Counted from the first letter of the stretch, positions 26,621-35,741 are shown. The stretch: DNA of 64,000 nt from Actinobacteria bacterium IMCC26103 (GCA_002284875.1 CP015604.1:186001-250000); one strand, 5' to 3'. Program-made: numbers and translations. The notes: a model not told the origin generated them from the letters alone.

Positions 26621-27343
26621 CTAAAAGAATTCCTTGATTGCCGCTAGGCAGAATTTAACTAATTTTTTGTTAGGAAGTTTTGTTTTCTTGGCGCCCCAAG
26701 TTGATCCTTGTACAGACTCGCCTCTGCGAGGAATATTAGTCAGGCTAAAGTTAAAGACTTGTTGGCCCTCATTTCGAGCAATAATGGATACTGCAAGATT
26801 TGGAACCATCGAATTATTATCAATTTTACTGAGGAATCTTTGCAACGTTCCCCTCTCGTAAATTCTACAGGGGGTATTTGCATCAGCAATTCTCTTTCCA
26901 GTTTTAATCAGGACCAAAAGTCTTGTAAAAAGCGAGATAACTTTCCTAAACCACGGGTCTTGACGATATACCCTTTGTCCTTCGCCGTAATTGTTATTTG
27001 AATGGTTAAATTTTTTAAAAAAATTAAACATTTCTTTTCCAAGAAACTGACCGTCTCCATCGACTGTCAGTATGTATTCAGAGTTATTCAATATTCCATA
27101 ATTCATGGCTTCCAACGTTGTGCGACCGTGGCCTAGATTCGCCACGTTTTTATGGAGAATTAGGTCGTTTGTTTGCGCTTTCATCTCTTGTAAAACTTTC
27201 CACGTATCATCTGTTGAACAGTCATCTACAATTAGAATCGTTGTTTGAATGCCACTAAATTCATTCTTTATTTCCGAAACAAATTCTCTTATGCCTTCAG
27301 ATTCATTGAAAACCGGCATAACAATCGTTAGTTGTTTCTTCAT
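26621..27343 (-). CDS. glycosyltransferase family 2 (polyprenyl-phosphate or DPM1-like)
   Basis: A 240-residue GT-A enzyme: LTIVMPVFNESEGIREFV at 5-22, ILIVDDCSTDDTWKVL (nucleotide-binding DD), NLGHGRTTLEAMNYG, and LTVDGDGQFLGKEMFNF (metal DxD-type DGDGQ). No C-terminal membrane pair is evident, so it resembles soluble dolichol-phosphate-mannose-synthase-like enzymes. It begins inside the stop of glf (TAATG), so it may handle galactofuranose, or may make a polyprenyl-phosphate sugar for the GT-C protein encoded next to glf. Both are inferences. Confidence 0.82.
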   Translation of the reverse strand: MKKQLTIVMPVFNESEGIREFVSEIKNEFSGIQTTILIVDDCSTDDTWKVLQEMKAQTNDLILHKNVANLGHGRTTLEAMNYGILNNSEYILTVDGDGQFLGKEMFNFFKKFNHSNNNYGEGQRVYRQDPWFRKVISLFTRLLVLIKTGKRIADANTPCRIYERGTLQRFLSKIDNNSMVPNLAVSIIARNEGQQVFNFSLTNIPRRGESVQGSTWGAKKTKLPNKKLVKFCLAAIKEFF

Positions 27344-28509
27344 TATTGACCCGTAGTCGCGAGACGAAGTTCGTTCTCATAAAGCGATAGTGCGCTTGCA
27401 ATTGCCATGTGCATATCAAGGTACTGATATGTTCCGAGCCTTCCACCAAAATATACATTTTTTAATTGTGCGGCTTCTTCCCGGTACTTGTTTAGTTTTG
27501 CTCTATCTTCACTTGTATTTATTGGGTAATACGGATCATCTGTCTTACCGGCAAACCTGCTGAATTCCTTCATAATTACTGTTTTCCCAGCTGTGTACGA
27601 TCTTTCAGGATGAAGGTGCTTAAACTCGTGTATCCGAGTGTATTCTGGAATTTCATCGCAATAATTTACGACAGAGTTTCCTTGGTAGTCATCTACTTCC
27701 ACAACTTCTGTTTCAAAATCGAGGGTTCTCCATCCTAAAACACCATACTTATATCCGAAGTATCTGTCGATCGGTCCCGTGTAGATGACCAGTTGATTTT
27801 TTCCTATTTGACTCTGAATATCAAAGAAATCCGTATTCAATTGAATGCTGATTTTTTCATCGGTTACCATTTTTTCTTGCCATTTCTGGTATCCATCCAT
27901 TGGGAGTCCTTGATACTTATCGCTAAAGTAGCGACCATCGAGGTTTGTCCGTATTGGCAATCTGCTAATGATTTCGGCTGGCAAATCTCTCGGGTTGGTC
28001 TGCCATTGCTTCTCTGTATAGTTTTTAATGAATCGGTTATAAGCGATTTCACCAACTAGTGAGATTGCCTTACTTTCAAAATTATTTAGTTCATCTTTGG
28101 GGAAACTTGCCAATAATTGCGCGGCCTGCTCCACCGTAGTTATTCCTGGGTACAACTGACTCAATGTCTGAAGATTTACTGGAAGGCTAAAAACCTCTCC
28201 TCTTGATATTGCAAAAACCCGGTGTTGGTAATTATTGAATTCAGTAAACTTAGAAACATATTTCCAAACTTTTTCATTATTGGTGTGGAATAGGTGACTA
28301 CCATAAGTGTGTACCTCGACTTGAGAAGAAGCTTCAATATAAGAGTGCGCGTTACCACCAATGTGATCTCTCGAATCTACGATTGCAACTCGCTTTTGGC
28401 TCTCAGAAGCTAGTCTCTCTGCGACGGTTAGGCCAAAAAAACCAGCTCCCACAACAATGACGTCGGCTTCGCGAATCCATTCCACCAAGGGTGTTTTGGA
28501 TAATCGCAC
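27343..28509 (-). CDS. glf: UDP-galactopyranose mutase
   Basis: 388 residues, converting UDP-galactopyranose to UDP-galactofuranose with reduced FAD. The FAD dinucleotide fold is DVIVVGAGFFGLTVAERLA at 16-34, then VAIVDSRDHIGGNAHSY. VHTYGSHLFHTNNEKVWKYV is the hallmark active-site histidine block. YTEKQWQTNPRDLPAEIISRLPIR, EFKHLHPER and FGGRLGTYQYLDMHMAIASAL complete the family pattern. Start is GTG at 28509, with TAACCT 6 bases upstream. It shows that galactofuranose is available in this organism; whether it goes to the island glycan or to an actinobacterial wall galactan cannot be decided. Confidence 0.95.
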   Translation of the reverse strand: MRLSKTPLVEWIREADVIVVGAGFFGLTVAERLASESQKRVAIVDSRDHIGGNAHSYIEASSQVEVHTYGSHLFHTNNEKVWKYVSKFTEFNNYQHRVFAISRGEVFSLPVNLQTLSQLYPGITTVEQAAQLLASFPKDELNNFESKAISLVGEIAYNRFIKNYTEKQWQTNPRDLPAEIISRLPIRTNLDGRYFSDKYQGLPMDGYQKWQEKMVTDEKISIQLNTDFFDIQSQIGKNQLVIYTGPIDRYFGYKYGVLGWRTLDFETEVVEVDDYQGNSVVNYCDEIPEYTRIHEFKHLHPERSYTAGKTVIMKEFSRFAGKTDDPYYPINTSEDRAKLNKYREEAAQLKNVYFGGRLGTYQYLDMHMAIASALSLYENELRLATTGQ

Positions 28510-28515
28510 GCGCTT

Positions 28516-28521
28516 AGGTTA
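28516..28521 (-). promoter_or_regulatory. -10 hexamer of glf
   Basis: TAACCT on the minus strand, 6 bases before the GTG start at 28509. It supports the GTG start. Confidence 0.5.
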
Positions 28522-28542
28522 GCAAAATTCGAATATAAACGC

Positions 28543-28548
28543 TATAAC
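28543..28548 (+). promoter_or_regulatory. -10 hexamer of the GT-C gene
   Basis: TATAAC, 5 bases before ATG at 28554. Confidence 0.5.
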
Positions 28549-28553
28549 TGACT

Positions 28554-29729
28554 ATGGACGTGTTAGGGCTTTCAATACTGAAATCCAATATTACGGGTAA
28601 ATCGGTTAATAGAATTATAACTGGATTTGTTGTACTTGGTATTTTTCTTCGGTGCTCTCTGGCTTTTACTTCGACTAATTTTGATTTCGAAAGTTATAAA
28701 ATTACCTCCGATTTGATTCTTGCAGGAGAACCTCCCTGGCGAGGGCAAAGGTATAACTACGGAATATCTTGGTCGCTTATCTTGAGTATTCTGCGTTTGC
28801 TTTCATTCGAGAATGACTTAATATTTCGAATATTAATCGTCGGGGTACTAACAGCTGCGGATTTAATGATCGCGCTGATTTTAAAAAAATGGTTCGGGGC
28901 AAAAACAGCTTGTATTTTCTTTATAAATCCAATATCTATCATGGTGACGGGTCATTACAATCAGTTTGATAATTTATCGATAGCCGCCGCTCTCTGGGCG
29001 ATGAATTATCTAATCAAATATTTAGATTCAAATGTTCGCACTGATTTGGCTAAAAGTATTTTACTTTTTTCACTTTCTCTGACTATAAAACATAATCTAG
29101 CGTTGTTTCTGATTTGGTTCGTTTTTCTGAAGTGCAATAAGAGAGTTAGAGCGGCTCTAATAGGGATACCGGCCTTTATCTTCCTTGCACATTTTGTTCC
29201 TTTTATGCTTATTTCAAAGTTTGATAGAGAAAGTGTTTTGAGCGCTGTATTCAAGTATTGGTCTTCAAACAACGCACCATTTTGGAAATTTTGGTTTTGG
29301 GATAAAGATTTTGCAGAGAGTCTAGGTTCACATACCGCTTGGCATCATGGTAGATTGTGGAATATATTGATGATTCTCTCAGTTTCAGTCGTGGGATATT
29401 TAGTTCGAAGACTTGATTTACGTTTATTGATTCCGATTTATACCTTGGCGTTAATCACATTCTCTTCAGCAATTACCTCACAATTTTTGGCAATTGCTGC
29501 CGTAGGAGCTGCAGTATTTTTCAACATTGGGTTCCTTGGATTCTTTATGTTCGAGACAGTTTGCCTATTCGCGGATCCTGCAGGATTGGATATCCATTTT
29601 CTTCAGGACTTTCTTAGCATCCGAGGCTGGAATTCTTGGAATACTGCTCCGACATTAATAGTCGTTGCTGTTGTTATTCATTTCTGGAAAAGGAGATTTA
29701 TTTCTTTATCAAATTTTTCCTGCAAGTGA
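28554..29729 (+). CDS. GT-C-type membrane glycosyltransferase (mannosyltransferase-like)
   Basis: 391 residues with about ten hydrophobic segments. The first outside loop contains the acidic stretch FTSTNFDFESYKITSDLILAGEPPW, which fits the metal/catalytic loop of GT-C enzymes that use polyprenyl-phosphate sugars. VTGHYNQFDNLSIAAALW is a helix-loop motif seen in ALG6/ALG8- and PIG-M-like families, and HNLALFLIWFVFL follows. It would act on the outer membrane face after flipping by the ABC protein. It is divergent from glf and is followed by a 354-base stretch without a clear gene. Confidence 0.7.
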   Translation: MDVLGLSILKSNITGKSVNRIITGFVVLGIFLRCSLAFTSTNFDFESYKITSDLILAGEPPWRGQRYNYGISWSLILSILRLLSFENDLIFRILIVGVLTAADLMIALILKKWFGAKTACIFFINPISIMVTGHYNQFDNLSIAAALWAMNYLIKYLDSNVRTDLAKSILLFSLSLTIKHNLALFLIWFVFLKCNKRVRAALIGIPAFIFLAHFVPFMLISKFDRESVLSAVFKYWSSNNAPFWKFWFWDKDFAESLGSHTAWHHGRLWNILMILSVSVVGYLVRRLDLRLLIPIYTLALITFSSAITSQFLAIAAVGAAVFFNIGFLGFFMFETVCLFADPAGLDIHFLQDFLSIRGWNSWNTAPTLIVVAVVIHFWKRRFISLSNFSCK

Positions 29730-30083
29730 TGAAAAGGGAATCTACTAGAGGTGGCTTCGTTTTCCATGTATTTTCAATCGCGGCGGGAACTATCACCCAC
29801 ATGGGTACGTTTTCAACTGGTAGCACCTGCTGGTTCCCGCTTAATCAACAGCTGCGATAGAGAGTGGCACCAAGGGTAAGCGTAGTCTCAAGAGCTATGT
29901 TGCTAACTGGAGGTCATCAAAATCCTACGTCTCTTGAAATGTGCTTAGCGATTGTCTCCACCAAAAATTTCCTGATGCGAAAAGCTTGACTAGATATTTC
30001 AGAGTTCCACATTAAATATAACTTAAATCTATTACGGAAGTGGTAGATACACTTTTCCAATCTTATTCAATGATAAAAATCAA
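29730..30083. other. 354-base stretch without a supported gene
   Basis: This is the only gap above 300 bases in the island. I find no tRNA, repeat or insertion-sequence end. Short open stretches exist on both strands, for example one of 31 codons at 29897-29989 on the plus strand beginning MLLTGGHQNP, loosely like a GT28/MurG N-terminus, but none has a family match I can defend. Base composition in 29750-29880 looks more GC-balanced than its flanks. It may be the remains of a lost gene or a long 5' or 3' untranslated region. Confidence 0.35.
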
Positions 30084-31604
30084 TCAGTTGCTTTGCACAT
30101 TTAGTTTGTCTACTATCCGTTTCGAAACATCTATATCAAATGGAGAATTGTAAACAAGACTGTATGATAGTTTTTCAAGTATTAAATGTAATTCTGATCG
30201 TCTGTCTCGATTCAATAGATTAACGAAAAAACTTTTTGAAGACTTCACTTCCGATCTTGATCTTTTCAATTTGCTAGTACTTGGCCCAACAGACATTTGA
30301 GGGCATATCTCGTAAATCGGGCGATTTTTCTTGGCGCTTAATAGAAGGATTACAAGTGCTTTTTCTTTTTCTTGACTATTGAGTATTTCTACACCTGAAA
30401 AAGAAGAGTTATTCAAATCGTTCAACGTTACTCTCTTCGCCATCCATTCGGGGTAAGTCCCCCCGAAAACTAATGACTTAAAGCCTGCAGCAGCCGTTTC
30501 AAGAGCGATAGTTCCAGAGTAAGTGAAGACAATCCTTTTCTCTTTTAGTATCTGGGCTGTTGAGGGTACATCATTAAAACATGTTGGTTTAATTCCGAAC
30601 GTTTGAGCTAGCCGGTCGATAATCTCAATTTCGTCTGGATACTGAGTTGAGCTTGGATGAATTTTTATTTTCCAATTCTCTTGCTCTTTACCAATTTTTT
30701 CGAACATTTTTTTAGTCCATATAAAGTAGTCATCTGATTCCAGTATGAAATTTTCTTTTTTATTGGGAAGTTCACGAGAGGCGTCACGAATGCAATGAAG
30801 CATTAGTACTTTAGCATCATGTGCCACGCCGTTTTGAGATTTCTGTTTATAAGCCTTAATTGCTTCCCGATCTGATTTCAATTTTCCTTGCTGACGATCA
30901 GAAAAATACTGTTTTGCTAGTTTTACTAATTCATTTTTGGCGCTGATGTTTAAGTTATCATATTCAATGCAAAGTTCATCAACAGTTTTTGTCTGAGAGG
31001 GATATCTTTCCGAAGAACTAACATCCAGAAGTTGACCATGTGGGTTTAGAATGAATACCCGTTTATTTCGCCGTTTAGCATAAAAATGAATAGTTCGATT
31101 AAATGTGTATGCCAGATCAGGCAGAAAAAAAACTTCAAACTCTTCAACAATCTGTCGCGCATGCTCATGTGATTGCCTTATTCTTGCCATAACTTCTGAA
31201 GTGTATGGTGATATTTCAAAATACTCATCTGAATTACACCTCCTACGGTAGTCATCAGCCATGCCTCGCCATATTTCATAACCGTATCCAAGCTCAATCA
31301 GGCCACTAATCTTTTCCTCGTAACTGTAACTTTTCACATCTTCTTGAATTTCCATTCTTGCCTGCGGATCAATTATTTTTACGTCACTAGAAAATTTAGA
31401 AGTGGAGTCTAGTAGTACTGCGAAAATCGTATGTAAAGTTCTGCAGTCATTGGTACTGTACGGTAGAAAGACAATTCTCTTCTTGCGAATTTCAGGGTGC
31501 TCGTTTCGATTAATATTTCGACAAGCGAGTTTCACGGTCATCCGGCTCAAAAATAGAGCCGCTTTCCAATTTAATCTAAAAAATATTTCGTTAATCGTCA
31601 CCAT
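30084..31604 (-). CDS. capsule-synthesis-like glycosyltransferase (KpsC/KpsS or LipB-like)
   Basis: 506 residues, cytoplasmic. RIVFLPYSTNDCRTLHTIFAVL opens a first Rossmann-like half. The second half has WKIKIHPSSTQYPDEIEII, IVFTYSGTIALETAAAGFKSLVFGG and EWMAKRVTL, matching the H-P and S-G-T-x-x-x-E blocks of the capsule polysaccharide synthesis family (Pfam Capsule_synth), whose characterised members transfer CMP-Kdo or related sugars. Since it closes the operon making a CMP-nonulosonate, it is the natural candidate transferase for that sugar. The last ~100 residues are basic and not recognised. The start overlaps the SDR gene by 7 bases. Confidence 0.65.
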   Translation of the reverse strand: MVTINEIFFRLNWKAALFLSRMTVKLACRNINRNEHPEIRKKRIVFLPYSTNDCRTLHTIFAVLLDSTSKFSSDVKIIDPQARMEIQEDVKSYSYEEKISGLIELGYGYEIWRGMADDYRRRCNSDEYFEISPYTSEVMARIRQSHEHARQIVEEFEVFFLPDLAYTFNRTIHFYAKRRNKRVFILNPHGQLLDVSSSERYPSQTKTVDELCIEYDNLNISAKNELVKLAKQYFSDRQQGKLKSDREAIKAYKQKSQNGVAHDAKVLMLHCIRDASRELPNKKENFILESDDYFIWTKKMFEKIGKEQENWKIKIHPSSTQYPDEIEIIDRLAQTFGIKPTCFNDVPSTAQILKEKRIVFTYSGTIALETAAAGFKSLVFGGTYPEWMAKRVTLNDLNNSSFSGVEILNSQEKEKALVILLLSAKKNRPIYEICPQMSVGPSTSKLKRSRSEVKSSKSFFVNLLNRDRRSELHLILEKLSYSLVYNSPFDIDVSKRIVDKLNVQSN

Positions 31605-32380
31605 ACAGATCTTCCACCATCTACTGGAAGGGCCACCCCTGTAACAAAATCAGACATATCACTAAGTAAGAACTGTATAGACGAATTCAAATCTTTCGTT
31701 GTCGCTAATCTGCCCATAGGCGTCCTTTCAACCAATCTCCTTCGGAAATTTTCTGAGAAATCTGTGTCCACTGGGCCAGGACAAATACAATTTACTCGTA
31801 TTCCTTTAGGCCCAAAGTACGTCGATAGGTACTTCGTCAGACCAATTAATCCAAACTTCTCGAAACTGTAACTTGGGGGCTTTAAACTACATTGAGCTTT
31901 GTGCATTTCTGGTGAGCCATTGCAATTGCAATAAATCCTTTGATCCGGACTAATTAATGAGAGGTCGCTCCCGACTAGGACGACTGAACTGTACTCTGAG
32001 AGTAGATCTTCGAGCTCGGAAACCAGATTTAAAGTCCCCGAGTAAGTTAAAGAAATTGATTCCAAGTCCTTACTAAAATTGAAATCACTCAAGCGGGTGT
32101 TATTCCCGAGAGAATCTATCGTAGGATTGATCGCTGCAAGATTTACTATTCCTGTAACATTGTCAGTTTTTGACTTTATCTCAGATAGTGCCTGCTTTAC
32201 TTGAGCTTTATCAGTTATATCGCATTCAAACTTGTTTTCGCCAGGTTTATTATTCAAGTCTAGTTGATAAACGGTTGCACCTTGATTTTCTAGGCTTTGG
32301 ACCAAGGATTCACCGAGCATCCCTTTCGAACCTGCAACAACAATATGTTTCTTATTTAATATTTTTAGTTTTCTATCCAT
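31598..32380 (-). CDS. short-chain dehydrogenase/reductase (FabG/PtmA-like)
   Basis: A 260-residue classical SDR. Cofactor loop VVAGSKGMLGESL at 14-26, LDLNNKPGENKFECDITD (acidic NAD-selective region), NLAAINP, the active Ser in VLVGSDLSLISP, the YxxxK pair in SYSFEKFGLIG, and IRVNCICPGPVDTDF. An insert of about 20 residues with three cysteines (IYCNCNGSPEMHKAQCSLKP) lies between the Ser and Tyr, which is unusual for the family. SDR plus Gfo/Idh plus cytidylyltransferase is a recurrent trio in nonulosonate and flagellin-glycan clusters such as Ptm. The exact substrate is unknown. Confidence 0.82.
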   Translation of the reverse strand: MDRKLKILNKKHIVVAGSKGMLGESLVQSLENQGATVYQLDLNNKPGENKFECDITDKAQVKQALSEIKSKTDNVTGIVNLAAINPTIDSLGNNTRLSDFNFSKDLESISLTYSGTLNLVSELEDLLSEYSSVVLVGSDLSLISPDQRIYCNCNGSPEMHKAQCSLKPPSYSFEKFGLIGLTKYLSTYFGPKGIRVNCICPGPVDTDFSENFRRRLVERTPMGRLATTKDLNSSIQFLLSDMSDFVTGVALPVDGGRSVW

Positions 32381-33407
32381 GGTTTTTCCTCATATTGCTT
32401 GCCGCTTGGATAAAGCCATCCACTTTGATCGCATCTGCAATACCGGCGGCTTTTATTTCTTCAGAACTAAGCGTATTTAAAAGTTGATGAAGCATTTCCT
32501 TAAATTGATCGTCTCTACTTGTTTCTGCGAAATTGAATGACTTTACGCCTCTTGACTTATCAATAATGTCTAATTTTTGTTTCAGCCAATCCCATTTCAT
32601 TCTTCCACCTTTGAACATTAACTCACCACCCCGTTGTGACGGCCATCCTATGAAATCGAAATCCAGTTGTGCGGTTAATTTACTTCTTTCCTTGGATTCA
32701 CAAGTAACCCTTTGAAAATCTGGAGTTGAAATTTGTAGATCGCTCTTCTTAGATTCTCTGTATTCAACTATCTTCATCTCGCCAAACAGACACATAACAA
32801 TGTCTATATCGTGAGAAAAGCAGCTTAACGGATCTCCTTGCTGATCGACATTACCCATGTGACTAGTTCTGTAATCCTCATATGGATGCATAGACTCTAA
32901 ATTCTCACTAAACCAAGATTTATAGGAATATATGTCCTCTGGATTGATTAAAGCTATTTCAAATTTCAACTTTTGCAGTAATTTTGAATATCTTGACTGA
33001 AAAGACATAAATATATCGTTTTGTCGTGATTCAAAAATGTCGCTATTGTTATGGTGGATTTGTTCGCTTGAATTCATTCCCGATAATGGTTTTTCAATCA
33101 GTATTTTTCTTGAATTGGTAAAATTGCAAACATCAATCAAATCTTGTTTGTGCAAATGAATTGGACTCGCAATAATCGATAAATCCAATGATTTTGGTAG
33201 TTCATTGAGGTTCGAAACTTCAATAATTCCATAAATAATTGTGGGATCTGCTAAAGAAGAAGACTGCAAAGTTGAGTCAATCAACTCAATTCTTTTACGT
33301 CGCCTTATTGTATAAAGTCTCAAATCATCGCCATACGTATCACGAAGCAATCTTGCGTATCTCTGGCCGATGGAACCAAGTCCATAAATGAATACATTGT
33401 AAGTCAC
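32373..33407 (-). CDS. Gfo/Idh/MocA-family oxidoreductase
   Basis: 344 residues. The N-terminal NAD(P) fold reads MTYNVFIYGLGSIGQRYARLL. LSIIASPIHLHKQDLIDVC and ILIEKPLSGMNSSEQ follow, with the family EKP motif whose lysine is catalytic. The C-terminal half is the alpha/beta substrate domain with SCFSHDIDIVMCLFG, where a His-Asp pair sits in the GxHxxD position. Members oxidise or reduce sugars and nucleotide sugars. It abuts the neuA stop and overlaps the next SDR gene by 8 bases. It probably makes or modifies a precursor of the nonulosonate, which is inferred from context. Confidence 0.85.
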   Translation of the reverse strand: MTYNVFIYGLGSIGQRYARLLRDTYGDDLRLYTIRRRKRIELIDSTLQSSSLADPTIIYGIIEVSNLNELPKSLDLSIIASPIHLHKQDLIDVCNFTNSRKILIEKPLSGMNSSEQIHHNNSDIFESRQNDIFMSFQSRYSKLLQKLKFEIALINPEDIYSYKSWFSENLESMHPYEDYRTSHMGNVDQQGDPLSCFSHDIDIVMCLFGEMKIVEYRESKKSDLQISTPDFQRVTCESKERSKLTAQLDFDFIGWPSQRGGELMFKGGRMKWDWLKQKLDIIDKSRGVKSFNFAETSRDDQFKEMLHQLLNTLSSEEIKAAGIADAIKVDGFIQAASNMRKNHG

Positions 33408-34154
33408 TTATGACCCGTACCTTTCCTCGTCAATCTGATTGAATTTTCTTTCGGATATTGAATTGTCAAGCCTAATAAAATCTTCCACGTAATCAATATC
33501 AACATTACTCTCTTGTGGGCTATGTATTGCCGTAATTTTGTACTTGTGTTCGGGGCATTTACTCATGTAATAACATGGCCGAATTATGTCAACGTAGCCG
33601 TCTTGCCAATATGTTTGCGGTAGAATCTGTCTAGGGTTATTGAACAAATCCTCCTCTAAGGTTCCCAATACTGGCTCCATTACCTTGTCTTCCGAAACAT
33701 TCCACATTTTGTATGGTGTCTCTGTGGAAGGTTTAACTGATCTTGCAAAACAAGAGTTTTTGGTTTCCACAAACTCTTCGATGGCTCCATCCAAAAAAGC
33801 TGCATTACGATGCGGGTTAGTTGGACGAAGAAAAACAAGAATCTTGGGTTTAGCGCCTCGATTTTTCAACATCCAATCAAAAAAGTGCTCAATTACAGGT
33901 CCATCCTTAGTTAAATCTTGGGCGAGTGAAACGGGCCTTAAGAATGGCACCTCGGCACCAAAATGCCGGGATACTTCCGCTATTTCGGCATCCTCTGTGC
34001 TTACGTTTACGCATTTAATTAAATTGCATTCGAGCGCGGTTTTAATGGTGTGCGCCAATAGAGGTTTGCCCATTAAACTTTGTAAGTTTTTTCTTGCTAT
34101 CGATTTTGAGCCCCCTCGCGCCGGGATGAGGCTAACAATTTCCTCTACTGCCAT
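33408..34154 (-). CDS. neuA: CMP-N-acylneuraminate (nonulosonate) cytidylyltransferase
   Basis: 248 residues. SLIPARGGSKSIARKNLQSLMGKPLLAHTI at 8-37 is the CTP-binding signature of acylneuraminate cytidylyltransferases. VSTEDAEIAEVSRHFGAEVPFLRP and VFLRPTNPHRNAAFLDGAIEEF follow, and WQDGYVDIIRP lies in the C-terminal part. It activates a 3-deoxy-nonulosonate with CTP. The sugar may be Neu5Ac, Kdn, legionaminate or a relative; the sequence alone does not say. It overlaps the phosphatase gene by 10 bases, consistent with sequential steps of one pathway. Confidence 0.9.
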   Translation of the reverse strand: MAVEEIVSLIPARGGSKSIARKNLQSLMGKPLLAHTIKTALECNLIKCVNVSTEDAEIAEVSRHFGAEVPFLRPVSLAQDLTKDGPVIEHFFDWMLKNRGAKPKILVFLRPTNPHRNAAFLDGAIEEFVETKNSCFARSVKPSTETPYKMWNVSEDKVMEPVLGTLEEDLFNNPRQILPQTYWQDGYVDIIRPCYYMSKCPEHKYKITAIHSPQESNVDIDYVEDFIRLDNSISERKFNQIDEERYGS

Positions 34155-34654
34155 TTCTTATCCAAGCAAATTAGGTCTGAAACTTCTCTAATCACTCCGT
34201 TTCCACCTTTGCTATTTAAGAGATACTTTGCAACCTTTTTTATCTCTGAATTCGCGTCCTTGGGACAGGCGGTATAAGTTAAAATTTTCATAATTGCCAA
34301 ATCATTAATTTCATCACCGATGTAAAAAATTTCGTCGGAGGAAATCCTTTTTTTGGTTTGTAGGTTTGTTACGAACTCAAGCTTATCAAGTACATTAGTG
34401 TAAGCAGTAATATTCAATTTCTTTGCTCGGTGTTTTACCGAATTGTTCGCTTCCGATGAAAGAATAATCACATCTATCCCGTTCTTCTTAAGCAATTTAA
34501 CACCTATGCCGTCAAGACGGCTACAAGTTACCGATTCGAATCCTTGTTCCGAAATTTCAACTTTTCCATCAGTCATTACTCCATCAAAATCCGAGATTAC
34601 AAGACTGATTTTAGAGAAATCTGCCCTTGCCTTAAATAAATTGAGCTTTTTCAT
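34145..34654 (-). CDS. KdsC-like HAD phosphatase (nonulosonate-9-phosphatase-like)
   Basis: 169 residues, the compact capless HAD fold. VISDFDGVMTDGKVEI carries the nucleophile Asp22 and acid/base Asp24, IILSSEANNSV is motif II, and DEIFYIGDEINDLAIMKI provides the Mg-binding acidic residues. The family removes phosphate from Kdo-8-P or acylneuraminate-9-P. Its presence next to a NeuB homologue suggests a phosphorylated route (hexose-6-phosphate plus PEP to a nonulosonate-9-phosphate), unlike the non-phosphorylated bacterial Neu5Ac route. It overlaps the pyruvyltransferase gene by 23 bases. Confidence 0.88.
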   Translation of the reverse strand: MKKLNLFKARADFSKISLVISDFDGVMTDGKVEISEQGFESVTCSRLDGIGVKLLKKNGIDVIILSSEANNSVKHRAKKLNITAYTNVLDKLEFVTNLQTKKRISSDEIFYIGDEINDLAIMKILTYTACPKDANSEIKKVAKYLLNSKGGNGVIREVSDLICLDKKWQ

Positions 34655-35741
34655 AAAATTCCGATAGTTTGTTTTTTTCCCCGATTATTGCTCGGTCTTG
34701 ATCGCTAAAGTTGAATCTTTCCGTCATTACGTTGTCTAGAAAACTTTCGCATTTTTTCGATATATTTTCATCGTTTAATTCAACGATTTGCTTTTCTAAT
34801 TTTAGATTACTCATATAGGTTTTCATTCTATTTTGAGTTGAGATCACCAATGTAGGTATACGCATTCCTAGTGAAGGGCTCAAGGAGTGTACGCGCATGG
34901 CGATAACAGCGCGAGCTCCGTGATAATGATTGTAGATCTGCATGTGATCTTCGAATCCCGGCATTGATAAAACTCTTACTTTTTTGTGCAAAACTCCAAC
35001 CTTTAGTCTCTTACAAACCATCAGGATCATTTCATAATCCTCAAAAGAATGTGGAACAAATACTATTTTTTCATTTATATTTTCAGCGAAAATCTCACAA
35101 CAGCCCACTAGCGTTTGAATTATTCGTTCTAGTTTTTTGGGGTCTTTGTATCGGTTGACGCTATCTTCATAATTTACGCTTATAAACAGATCTTTTCCTA
35201 AATCATTAAATCTAGGTGAACAGACGAAGAAACCCGGATCAGGGCATTCCGGCATGTTCTCCATTTCTTCGCCCAGTAGGTTCTCTAGCCACGCTTTAGT
35301 TCCATCATTTCTTAATCCAATTAGGCAATCATCTCTTGAATTTAGATAACTCAAAGTTTGTAATAACTGATCCTTGTTTGGATAGATGCCGTCACTCCAG
35401 AATCTATAGGATAATCCGTGTGCAATTATCGGTACTCTAATTTTGTCCAAATCTTGGGCTGTGAAATTCAGCCTAGAGCCGCCTTTTTTATGATCCTCCC
35501 TCCCGTTGAATGTCACAGCACCTGGGATCAGTAATAGCTCGCTCTCGTTAACTTTCTGATAGAAATCATCTCGAAATATGCTGTCCGCGAATGTTACTTG
35601 GTCCCAAGAATAGAAACTAGGAGAGATTTTATTTTTGGGATTTACTATTGAAATGGAGTTCAATGTTCCGGTAACGAGTGCGCCATTTCCAACATTAGGG
35701 CTTTGAATATTAGCAAGAACTAGCGCTTCTATTTTTCTCAT
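34632..35741 (-). CDS. polysaccharide pyruvyltransferase-family protein
   Basis: 369 residues of the CsaB/WcaK family, which transfers pyruvate from PEP to sugars as ketals. It has NIQSPNVGNGALVTGTLNSI (N-x-G-N/D-x-A-L block) near 11-30, LLLIPGAVTFNG (V-G-G-x-x-x-x-D position), VPIIAHGLSYRF, VFVPHSFEDY and the conserved Arg-His in AVIAMRVHSLSPSLGMRIPTLVIS. It begins inside the stop of neuB. Both NeuB and this protein use PEP. Pyruvyl ketals give the glycan negative charge, matching the acidic nonulosonate. Confidence 0.82.
   Translation of the reverse strand: MRKIEALVLANIQSPNVGNGALVTGTLNSISIVNPKNKISPSFYSWDQVTFADSIFRDDFYQKVNESELLLIPGAVTFNGREDHKKGGSRLNFTAQDLDKIRVPIIAHGLSYRFWSDGIYPNKDQLLQTLSYLNSRDDCLIGLRNDGTKAWLENLLGEEMENMPECPDPGFFVCSPRFNDLGKDLFISVNYEDSVNRYKDPKKLERIIQTLVGCCEIFAENINEKIVFVPHSFEDYEMILMVCKRLKVGVLHKKVRVLSMPGFEDHMQIYNHYHGARAVIAMRVHSLSPSLGMRIPTLVISTQNRMKTYMSNLKLEKQIVELNDENISKKCESFLDNVMTERFNFSDQDRAIIGEKNKLSEFYEKAQFI

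Noticed and set aside
29897-29989. 31-codon open stretch beginning MLLTGGHQNP, slightly like a MurG/GT28 N-terminus
   Set aside because: Too short, no downstream domain and no promoter or ribosome signal; kept only as a hint in the gap description.
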